Shown here in pieces: positions 31,701-43,700 of a DNA stretch of 64,000 nt. The stretch's first letter is position 1. The number at the start of each line of letters is the position of its first letter. Made by a program: the position numbers and the translations under genes. Source of the DNA: Acanthaster planci (taxonomy: Eukaryota; Echinodermata; Asteroidea; Valvatida; Acanthasteridae); contig NW_019091399.1 of the NCBI RefSeq assembly GCF_001949145.1, positions 780,322 to 844,321 on the forward strand. Reading direction: 5' to 3'. Under the pieces are notes generated by a model. The model made no database searches. It worked only from the letters and a program-made list of their open reading frames with translations, and was not told where the DNA came from.

Positions 31701-34700
31701 ATGATACCCGTATTGGCATTTGACCATTTAAAAATATTAGACGTGTTCAATTGAACCAGCCAATTAATTTGAGCTTACGTGCCCCTGAGTAGAGTCATAT
31801 CTAAACCAGCTGTACTGTAGGCCTGCCTGGTCACTTCAGAGCCACTCGGTGCATGATAGGCGCGAAACAGGGCATAGTCTCCCCGGTGAAGGGCAACTGA
31901 ACCGTTGAGCCGAAGCTCTGGAATGTTGTTGATCAAGTAGTATCCGTAACTGAAACAAGAACCAAAAGAAATAAAATTCAGCCGCGAGTCATTATAATAC
32001 TAATGACTTCTTGAGTCCAGAGGAGAGAACACAAATGTGCATGGTAAGGATCTGTTGATAAATGAGCCTTGCTAAAGAAGTGAATTCACTGTGCTTGGTG
32101 TATCGTGTATTTCATTCGGGTTCAACAGTCGATGTCTTAGCATCACTAAGCTAAACCACTGCACCACCTTTTCAAAACTGTGCACCGCCAGTTGGCATTT
32201 TTTACATTGCTTCCTTGAATCCTGTTGGAGGGACATCCTGTGCTTGTGCATTGCCTTAAGCCAATTCAGTATTGCAAAACGCCAAGGTCATCCGGGAAGA
32301 AAGTGCGCGCATGAGCAGGCGTACTGCTGCGTGAGAATGTTTCACGAGTGCTATCCGGTTCGTAAGTGTGACATCCCCTCAGTTTAAACCAAGCCCACTG
32401 CACATGCTCATGCATTGATCGCCATTTATGTGGAACTTGTTAACACGCAACTTTTGCGATCGTCCATTGGGAGCCTGCGAATCGTGGCGCGTCAGCCTTT
32501 GTGATGAAGTCACTTTAATACGAACCGGATGGCTTTGGACGCACTTCAAGCAAGGCGCATTTGGAATACCGAACTGGCTCGTTTGCATTAATGTCTGAAG
32601 TACGTTGTTCCTATATATACCTGTCAGTCTGGTTTCCAGTTATTGGTATCACGCTGTATGGTATATTGAACCCTTCCACAAGGAGCAACAGGACAAGAGC
32701 GTCCAAAGAACTGTGACCTTGTCCTCCATCGTACAACTCAATGAACTTATCCGACCTTGAACCGTAGGGACTTATTTCGTTGATGAAAACAGGCCGATAC
32801 AACGCATCACAATTGTTGGGGGAGCCTGTATTGACATGATTGAGAGAAAAAAAATGAATCTAAATTGCACGGCTCAGTTCAAATTTGTTACACCTGAAAC
32901 AATTTGAATATGCATAAATGTTAATCACGAAACATGATGGTCATTCAACAAGATATGTATTCTAACTGGGAAAAAATCCGGCAAGGGGGCACCTTCAGCA
33001 AGTCCTCATAATTGGAAGTCATCTGTTATTTAGATTGTTACATCGTCTAGATTTGATTGGATGTAAAGTAACTTGGTTGAAGTGGCTCTGTCAATATACA
33101 TGCATTTTAGATATCATTTCGCGAGGAAAAGTTATTAAATTTGGTCTTTTATTTCGGGCATGACCAACCTATCTTCATGTTGGACACAGTGACTACAGAG
33201 AGTCCATTTCAAGGGTAAACGAAGACTGGGTAGGCCTATTTGACAATAGGCAACGCATCATTATACTCCTAAGGGAATTATACCATAAACGGTACCATGT
33301 CTTTTCATATGCCTCAGACGCATGCTTGAGATCTTACCCTCTGACGACCCCGAAACACGAGAATCGATTCCTTTACGAACCGGAAGTCTTTCCATATAGA
33401 TCCATAAGCATCGATTCCTTTACTAACCTGGAGTCTTCCTTGCCGACACAAAGGCTGCCAGTGTCAGCGGAGCGCTCGATATGCACCTGGAAAGCGACAC
33501 ATCCTCACCATACACCGTCTCCGTGTTTTCGTAGGCCTGTATTTGCCCCGGCACGAGCTTGCCTATGAGCCCGTCCGCCCGCCTGTCTGGTTCTCCGTAC
33601 ACCACCACGTCGACGAGTGACTGCGAAGTTGCAACCGTGCCTCGTGGGTACGAGTCGAGGCCTCCCCAGTAGACGGCAACCGCACCAGGCCCGCTCAAGA
33701 ATGCCAGGTTGTCCACGATGACGTCTGGTGTTGGAGTGACACCTGACTCGCCGATGACCAAATAACCCAGTGGACTAATTCTGATTTGTGTTTGAGAAAA
33801 CACGAGAAAGTTGACACTTTTGTCTTAGCTCGAGGAAAATAAAAGTACAAAAGCAAGGCTTGATTTTGCAATTAAAACAAATAAGGTTACTGTTATTGCT
33901 GAGGCCGTAGCTGCAACTGCAGTCGCTACAGCTGTGATTTTTCGAATGCCAGGTTTCATTGTGAAAATCCAAGTACACATACCGTTTCCCCCTCAAGTCG
34001 ATTTCGTAGACAGATCGGTCACGATGACCTTCGTAGAAGATGAGCACATATCCATCCAGGGAAATGATGTCAGGACTACCGTTATAGAGCTCAACGAAGC
34101 CGAGGCCGGTGGCGGACTTTACATTCATTTCACTGATGAAAAGTCCTGAAGAAGTAAACCGTCCGAAACACTGCTTCATAGCGAGAACGTGTCATGGAGT
34201 CATAATTAGAATTGGCAAACTTGTCTAAAATGTCAGGATTTGATTAGTTTTGCTGACAAATTTGAATAGGTCACTATTTCAAAGGATAACATTTATGTCA
34301 TTCCGGCAAACCATCTGATCAAGGTGACAAAAATACTGTCCGTTGAGATATCCGGCAAGTATTGTGAAAAAGACAGATGTACATGTATATAAAACAGATG
34401 TCTAAATGAAACCATTTTGTGTTTTATTGTAATGTACTGCATATAGTTTATTGCACATTTTTAATGAATGCTTCTGTTGCTGTAACGAATAAAACGTCCT
34501 CTGTTTGGCTGCTTAACGAAACAACATGATTAAGGAAACGCATGCTATCATCAGGTCAAGTAACTTCACTTGACCAAATTCATTTGTAACTGTCGATTCT
34601 TGTTTTAATGTGATGCAAAAACAAGTCGACGTCACTGGAATTACAAAGTCTGGCAGCACAATGTCATAGGTAAAGCTGATTATAACCTGTTGCATCATCG

Positions 34701-37700
34701 CCGGTCTCTTCCTGGCCGCACAAATTGGGGCCCTTTGGTGACTGCTGACTCATCCGAAAAGCACTCTGGCTCAACCTGTTGTCATCGAAACACCGACTGA
34801 TGCTTTCATCAGACTCGTCTTCTTCCTCTAAACTCTCGTCCTCGTAGATGATAGAACTACCTGTCAGAAACGAAAGATATCTCACCTCAAAAATGCACCT
34901 AATTTATACGGAGTCCATCAGTGATCGTATTGCACATGACCTGTATCGGACTGATCATGACATAAAAACACCAGTAGATTTAAAAATGGTTTTGGATTTG
35001 ACATGCTGAAAAATTGACAAATATTTAAATGTGAACTAATTTTCAGAAAGACATTCATGCTTGTGTTACCTGTCGGCAAGAGATCGTCCACAAGCGTCGT
35101 TCCTTCCTCCGCATCTAAAGTGTATACGACAGCATCAACAAGGCTTCGCTTGGTTGCTGGTGCCCCGTGGTAAAAAACGCCTGGAGCCGACCGATAAAGG
35201 GCGATAGCACCGGCGCCATGGGAGAGAACAGTAGTTCCATACGTGCGCTCCAGCGCAACCACCAGATCAGCTGGGGCCGGTATTACATGAGAAAAAAAAG
35301 AACAATATACATGTAACTGGAAATACAGCGAAGGGTAAAATGCATGCCTGCCTCATGCAGTTAAAATTCCAGGGTCAAAGCTTGTATTTGTCTGATTTTC
35401 GCTTATTTGTCTGACTGGGTTTCCGTTTGGTTGTATTTTGTCCACTGTGGAAGTTATTCACTAGTCGGCTTTCCTTTCCTGGGAAGTGTACTCTAGACGG
35501 TAAAAAAGACTAGGCTCAATTCCGAATCTGCTGGTAATGCAGTCACGTCAAGTCAACTGGATTGAACGTTAATGTAATGGGTACGTCGGTATTGGTGAAT
35601 TCCATAACTCAAACATACACGGGTAACCCCTTTTTCAGTCGGTACTGTAATTACGCCCAGTCTTCTGGTTGGCCATTACCTGATTCGTAATGTAACTTAC
35701 TGGTGTCATCCAAAATAAATCCTATAAAAGCATCTTTACCAGGCTTGCTGGTCAACTCAGCCGTTATGTGGGGCTCATTTCGCTTCTTTGTCTAACCGAA
35801 TAATATGCACACCTTTATTACTTTGAAAAACACCAGGTCAAATACACTGACCCGAAATTTGAGTCTAAATTGCATTTTGCCCCTGGTTAATGATGTCACG
35901 CATAATATGCAATTTTTTCATTTAGAGGACAGAGCAAATTTTCATCCTGACTTCAATTCAGTTCGGTTCATGCGTTTCTATAGTGCAGATTGCCTAAATC
36001 TAGTCATTTCCTGAACAATACCCCAATTCAGTCCATCTGTACCTGAATCTTGAGAGCCTATCAAGAAGTAGCCTTGCTCATTGGTACGGTAGCCGCTTAG
36101 GTCAGCGGTTCGGTATGCTCCGTTGTTATCACTGGCAGCAAAGGCTACCAACGTGATGTACGTGAGAGGCGTGTTGCCAACCCCTCCGTCATACAGCTCC
36201 ACGTACGCCTGGAGAGTCCCCGACGGCTCTGCGAAGTTGAACTCGTTGATGACAACATCCTGGTCGGCAAACACTGGGCAGTCATTCATGGCTGCCACGG
36301 TCGGGGGACGACCACCGCTGAAGGCCCCGGTGGAGCGCAATTCACCGGAGAAGCAGCGGCTGAAATGCCGATCACTTGAAATGAGCTGAACCGAGGATAA
36401 ATTAAGCAGATAAGAGGTTAACAAAGCGTCGACTAATAAGACTATACAGTATATTGTCCAACGACGTTTTTCCTATAATTTTAAATCTCATCGCTGAACT
36501 TACCTCATGGAGACCAGAGTAAAAGCCGAACTGACCAGTCTGTATATCTTACCTTTTCAAAACACCGACGTATGGTTGGTTGAAAGATACTTGCTTTGCA
36601 CTGATTGTGTGGCATCTTTCTCTGTTCTTACAATTCATTTTCCTTTCATTATGACGCCCTTTCCCTCTAAACATCTCAACTATAACATCATTTTTACTAA
36701 TGTACTTGAAATTCATCACTGATTAAAACCCCGGAAAGATGGTGGTGAGTCAAATCAGCCTCAATACGAGGAAGAACACTGAAGAATATACTGTACGGGC
36801 TGCTGACATAAAATATGTCTTACTTCTACAGAGCTTTCGTCTGAAATCAATGACTTAAGAGCGGTATCCAGGCTCCCTTCCTCATTTCTGTAGATAACAG
36901 CATCCACTAGAGCCTGATGAATGGGTAGCTGGTCTCCCACCGCTAGTGTAAATGAGTCATCCCTCGATCTGTAAAGGGCTACGCCCCCGGCAAGTGAGTC
37001 TATGAAACCTGGATGCAGAACAAGTTTCCACTTTACTGTTAAAAAGCAACTTCTTTTGCAGAATTACGCTGGCACCGTATTCAACACAGAGGTGTACTGG
37101 ACACGCTAGCCGGTGGCAGTCAAAACGTGTCAAAACTTACATAATCCAAGTCATGAGAGCGGGTGTTTCTGAGACGGTTAACAAACTTATGCGCAATGTA
37201 CATGTCTCCCGCATCCAGAGCCAAGCCAAAATAACGAGCGTGAGGCTTCGGAATCCGAATAACAGGATGAAGTTAGGCCTACTCACAAAGTCAAGATTGC
37301 AATAAAGTCTCAATGCAGGTATATATGTATGTTATATATAGCATATACATCACATGTTTTGCTTCAGACATCGAGCTTTGTGGTATTAGGTAAAGATTGG
37401 AGGCGAATGTGAAATATGAATCCGAAAAGAGAGATAGAAAAAATGACAAAAGGGTGCAGCCCCAACCAAGCGACTCAGCTGGGTTTTGAAATTGGAAAAT
37501 AACGACTGCATGGTGACCTGCAGCAAGTATGTAGTGACTACTGCCGGGGTTGAGTGTATGTGATGCCCCAAGAATGAAGTAACCATTGGCGTCGGTGGTG
37601 TATCCGGCCAGTCGGATGACCTGCAGTGCCACCCCTGTGGCACTGCACAAAACGACCATGAACTCATCTGCGAACAGAAATACAAAGACGAGAGGGGAGA

Positions 37701-40700
37701 AAAGATTTGCTAATGAGTGGATAACATAAAACAGGTCTTCATGAAACATGATTGTTAAACTTTTGTTTTAAAAAACCACTCTTCCTGGGATTGTCAGCGA
37801 ACTTGCAAAGTAAAGTAATTTACATGTATGGGCGTACAAAGGCCCTGCTAATTTTTAAACCATTTCATTTTTCTCCAAGCAGCCTCCACAAATCCATTGT
37901 ACACTGCTAAATGCGAAAAGGGACCAATCTTTGCCAAAATGGAATCCGGTAAAACGACATGTCATGACCCTTTAATGTATTCTAGTGTTAAATCCAGTGT
38001 GTCCTGCAGGACAGGCTTGAAAAACAACCTCTGAGCTATAAACCCATGTTGAACCGTATGCTGATACTTGAAGTATCTTGGTACTGCACCGCTGGTGCGT
38101 TAGAATAATGTTTCTTACCCAAAAGCGAATATCCGCCGCCCAGATCAAAGAGTTCGATGAACTGATCCGATAAGCTAATCTCGTTAATGACAAGGTCTAG
38201 ATTAGCCCTGGTGGGGCAGTGGTTGGCCGCGTCCCTAGAGACGTGGGCGAGAACGAAGGCCCATTCGCCCCCCACCAGACAGCGGCTAAGGGATTCGTCC
38301 CTGTGGCTGAAGGCTTCCTGCTCCTGAACGGGCGCCTTTCCTGGGGTTAAGATGTTTGTCAAGGCTGATGGGTCTCCCATTCCGCCTTCCTGACTAACCA
38401 CGATGGCACCAAGCAACCCACTGCTGGTTAACCTGACGGCGCCAGCATCGTTAAACAAGTCGGTGGCGTCTGGGAGAAAGTACAGGCTCAGTGCAAAATG
38501 ACGGTTTGTTCCCAAACGTCTCATGTTACGGGAGATAAAACCGTCTTTGTTGGTCTTAAAACCGGCAAACGACCTCGCAATACCCATGTCAAGTCCAACT
38601 TGCCACCATACCTAAGTAGAAGACAATGAAATCGTCCTCAGAGTTCCAATTTGGAGGGTACATGTATTAATTCTTCAGTATGACAGGGAATACATGTATC
38701 CCCCAAATTAAAGAAACCATGGAAAATTGTTCTTGCAAAATGTCGTATGTAGATAAGTTTTCAAGCCCACGGTGAACATAATAATACCTTATCAATGAAT
38801 GAAACTTTTCAGTAGGAATTACACATCAACGTTTTCCCAACCTTGAACTGAGAGTGGCAGATCATGGATGAATAGAAATTAATTATTCCTCCATGGCCAC
38901 ACCAATTTGCACATGATATATGACAAACTTTCAGCTGATACTAAAACAAAAGGCTATGGCCCTGGATTTTGATGGATGCATCCCTACGACTAGCAACAGA
39001 AACTGTTAAAAATGGGTCCAGAATAATTTGAATTGTTGCCACAGAGGTTATACTCTATTTCCCTGTTCAGTTTTTTTTTTATGAAAATACCCCCAAAACT
39101 CACTGTCTCGAATGCCGCTGTGTCAAATAATCAAAAGGTATGCTTACACCAATAACTGTGTCCAAGGGAAAATTTGGAAGTCCCTCACAGGAAACTTCCA
39201 TCCAGACACCCGTAGCTGACGAGCGGAGCGAGTTGATCTCGTTCAAAAGACACGGCGGAGGGGGGCAAGAGTTTGGAGCTAAAGGCGACGGTGGACCTGG
39301 GGCGAATGCAACCTGGTCAAGTGGAGTATGGGAGTAACATCTCAGTGCAGATGAAGCTGTTGCATTGGCGGGAAAAAATGCATTTATTCAGTAATGTGAA
39401 TATCTACAATAATTTTTTTCATCACAGCATATGAGTAAATCTGGGATGGGAACGTTGAGGCCTCTCATCAAGTTTGAGGCTCGAGCGAGACCCATTTTCC
39501 TTGCAACGGAGGCTCCTTTAGCGGGAACTGCACTTTGCTGGTTCACAAACGACTATACGCACGCCTTATGGTCTCGTTGCCACCAACAAAATGAACTCGC
39601 CCTACCGACATGGCACTTTTCAACCGATGATCTGATGAAGGATGAAGGGGTGCTTCTTCTCAAGGTGGATAGCTAACAGTAGAAAAACAGCCACCGAAAG
39701 GGTCTATTCAACAGAATTCTAACCTACAATCCTTAAATATGCAGCTTTGTGTTTCAGGTAGCTTACATATTAATTCTGTTGTCTTGTCTGTTTTTATGAC
39801 AATGCGAATTTAAATATTCAGGACCAATACAAACCTTTGATATCATTCCAGGCTTACATGTTGCAAAAGTGAAGATTGTAAAACAACTGGATATTTGATA
39901 TTTTACCACAGAACAACCCTTGTCCAAAATGTTTGTAAGGAGTCAAGTTTGACTTCGAAATATGAATTGGAACTAAAAAATAACTTGACATCAACAAAAC
40001 ATCGCCCTCTTATTAAGTCCAAAAAAGTCGCGGCAATTCTGGATGGTTGAAATAATGAGCTTCCAATATACTCAACCCCAAAAGTGTGTGAAATTGCATT
40101 GTACAGTCAAATAAATATATAAAGTTACCAAAAGTGTCCTTAGCAAAACTGCATCGCTAGACCTGCAATATTTAAATCCCTTTCCACTTTGGATAGCGCG
40201 ATCAAGGGCTGGACGTATTTAGACGCAATCATCGCAAGCCAAAATTTGACTGTAGACATTCAAAACGTGGTTAAAATGGGATTCCAAATCACAGTTATTA
40301 CAGGTTATAGTGTGAACCAATTTTTTGTGTATTTACACAAGGGGTCAATAAGTAAAATTTGCTCTTTTTGCTTTTGAAGTGCATGTGATGAAAAAGCCTA
40401 AAGAGGACGATTGGAAATCAAGCTATGAAGAGAAAAAATTAGAATTTAATTTGGTTCAAAAATAAGTATTTTCTTGGTAGATATTTGTTTGAGCTAGATC
40501 ACTGCAAGCTTAGGTCAACCTGATCTTTAACGACTGCTTTCAAACCTACTTGTTACTGGTAAAAAGCTGTGTATCAAGGTTTGGCCGGGTGAAAGAATGT
40601 TCAGTAGTTCTGACGCCATAGTAGAGTTGCCGAAAACCACTGCATCCAGCAGGCCGTCTGTCTTGGGTCCATCCTCAGCATCAAAACTGGCTGCAGGTCG

Positions 40701-43700
40701 CTGGAGTAGGGAGGAAAATTCGTCCACCAATCGTTTCTGTCGCTTCATGATAACGATAATACCTACCAAAGACTGGGAGTTTATGCCAGCTTTAATAACT
40801 TCTTCACAAGATGCTGAATAGTGTAACAGTTTACGATGGCTAATAATGTGCCTAAGTAAATTTGATCTTTGGAGTTCAAGACAAATCAAATTACCACCCA
40901 GTGGGGCAACAGGAGAGATGGGCTTGAGCATCATGAGCTACTTTCGGATACAGTTTGGTCTAAGCCTCCCTCCCAACAGAAAGGACAAATTTGGGTGCAC
41001 CACCGCTTCGTGTGAAATATATTTCTTACAAACAAATGGAAATTTATGCCAACTTTTATTAAAAAGTAGTGCTTCATACACAGAATTGACAGCAAGCGTT
41101 GATGTTTAATTACTATGGTATTCAAATGTACAACGGTAAAAAAATCTACCTGACAGGACGAAGATACATTGTGCTTCGCCACCCGATCCGACTACCCAAA
41201 GCTACTTATAAGTAGGGCTTGCACACCAAATTCGTCATGGTATAAGCAGGTTGGAATTATTGGATCGTAGCAGGACTACGTTCGCCACACTTGTAAGCAT
41301 GGCATGAAAAGCAACCCACATGCCACACAACAGAAAGTTACTGCTGCGGTGAACAAGCTAAAACCGGTCTAGCCTTCAACTTGTGGCGAACGTAGTCCAT
41401 GCTATGATCCTATGATACCGACCTACTCAAAGCAAGACGTATTTGGGGTGCAACCCCACTTAAAAGTAGCAGTGGGTAGTCGAATCGGGTGGCTTCGCAC
41501 ATCTATAGAAGAAGATTCATTAAAAGCTCTTCTGAAAAAGAAATGAGTCTAATATCACGCGTTATGGGGTGACTTATAACATAGTAACTGATACCTCGTA
41601 AAGTGCCACAGCACCTCCCACCTGCTGCTCATCAAGTCCAGCTCTGAGCCAATCATCAGCCAGCAAACTGAACGTGGATGAAGGAATGACAGAAGGGGGC
41701 GCAATCACAGCAAAGCCGTCGCTGTTCGTCAGTGATTCCGAGAGGTCTACAATTCTGTAAGGCCTGCTGATAAAGAATATTTGGCAATAAGCAGAAGTGA
41801 TAGTGCATTTGGATTGCGTTTTGTAGCCTGAGTAAACTGTACATAGACACCGTGCATTTTCCACCAACAAACACATAATAGACAGTGTCGTTACAGTCTG
41901 GAATACTACAGTTTTATGTGTTTGCAGAAAAAATATACCATTGGGCTACTACAAAAGTAAACTATTAAAACCGTAGAACGACATGTACGGCATAGCCACC
42001 CTTTCATGGTTCTGCGTGCAGGGATTGAATACATGTCCAAGCGACTCCAATCATTGACACCCATTCTTCGTGCCTTGGTTTCTTGTGATCTAGAGGAACT
42101 TCCCCTTTATAGCCAAGTCTTTGGAAACTGTACAAATTAATGGGACCCTTTCGTTTTCGGTAATGGGTCCATTTGAACACAAACCCATATATTCTCCTTT
42201 AAAGCAACCAGGGTGTTTTCTTTATTGTAAGAAGCTGTGGCAGTCGGGTAATTGAAGCTAATGTAGAAGCGCGTTAAATAAAAATAAATGAACACTGGCA
42301 CAGAAAAACAAATGGGCAATGTAGTTTACCATTTCAGCGAATTTCCATCCCTGAAGATATTCGAATTTGAAGGGAGCACCTATGAATTTGCATTGCATGC
42401 CAAATGATCGTATGATAAACATTGCTATTTTACATAATATCATAATATTGCAGGTAATCCTTTCTTTGAACGCATTCACTATTAATCCGAACGGATTTTT
42501 TTCCTGACGATATCGACCTTGAAGAATGGACCTTTCAGGTCATGTCACGTGAACGCATTACATGTGCATATACCACTGCAACTACATAACCCGAACGCAT
42601 AACGTGTCCCTTGTTTTATTGGAATGGATAGCTCTGTGGAAAATACATCTTTGCATTCTTGTCAACGATGATTGCTCTTGAAGGTTATTACTTAATGTGA
42701 CGTGGTATCACGTGATTGATGAATACATTATCAAAAGCTTACCCAAATATCGTCTTTGTAACCCTCCCCTATCTAAAAGCATGAACATTTTGACCTTGAT
42801 GGCAATGCAAACCCAGTACGTACTCGGGATTACCCTACAGATGAGATATTTCTTTTGGGCAAATGCAAGAACAGTAGCAGATTAAGGGTGAAGATGCAAA
42901 GACCTAACAAGCTGGATGGCAGATGCACAAAACTACACACGAATGCAAATTCGTGCAGGTTATCCTAGTTACCTGCGGAGCACTGTGATATCGTGCGACA
43001 ACTGGCAACCATTGATCTTCCAACTGCATTGAACTGGTCCTGAGACGTAGTGGTTGTAGTAGTAAAAGTTGAAAATGTACCAGATTTCGATTGGTTACTA
43101 TAGTTGCTACAATTTGCTCTAAGATTTTCAGATCTGGACTTTTAACCAATACTTCTGGTTGTATAATAGACGTCAGGTAATAGATTTATATTTAGTCGTT
43201 GAAACGGCCTCCAATGTCAGTTAAGTTGTACCAAAAACAAATCTTTGAAAAATTCGAATGTAGGGGCTGTTTTAAAGATGGAATCCCTAAGAACCACTTT
43301 TACACTTTTCGGACTTGGACTTGGTAAGCCAGGTATTTTTTCTCTGCCTATTTCACATTTGCAGGATCCTGTAAAAAAACGTCGTATTGTGTTGAGAAAA
43401 TACACTTCTCAAAAAACTTAAGGACCACTTTTTATTTTGTGTATACTTTTATAAGTTTTACCGCTGAAAATGCGCATTTGATGACTTAAAACATTATTCC
43501 AATAAGAAGACCATCTAGACAAACAAAATATGAATTAAAGAACTAGATTTTGAAAAAAGAAATATGACCCATGCACATTCTTTCTAACTTACCGCCTGCC
43601 AGTGTACACCACTAGTGTTTTACCAAGAAGAGGAAGTGGTCCAAAGCCCCCATCGTAAATTTCGACTAAGTCGCCATCATTTGATCCTGGTGTGCCGATG

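Larger units (their letters stand above)
27890..36385 (-). repeat. Segmental tandem duplication, unit A
   Basis: This block, from the downstream flank through exons A18-A8, matches 52510-64000 in the same order and orientation, offset about 24.5 kb at the 3' end. Exons are nearly identical (exon A12 and B12 differ at 12 of 353 positions by my count). Introns align in parts and differ by insertions. The match probably extends further upstream than the window allows me to see. Confidence 0.9.
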
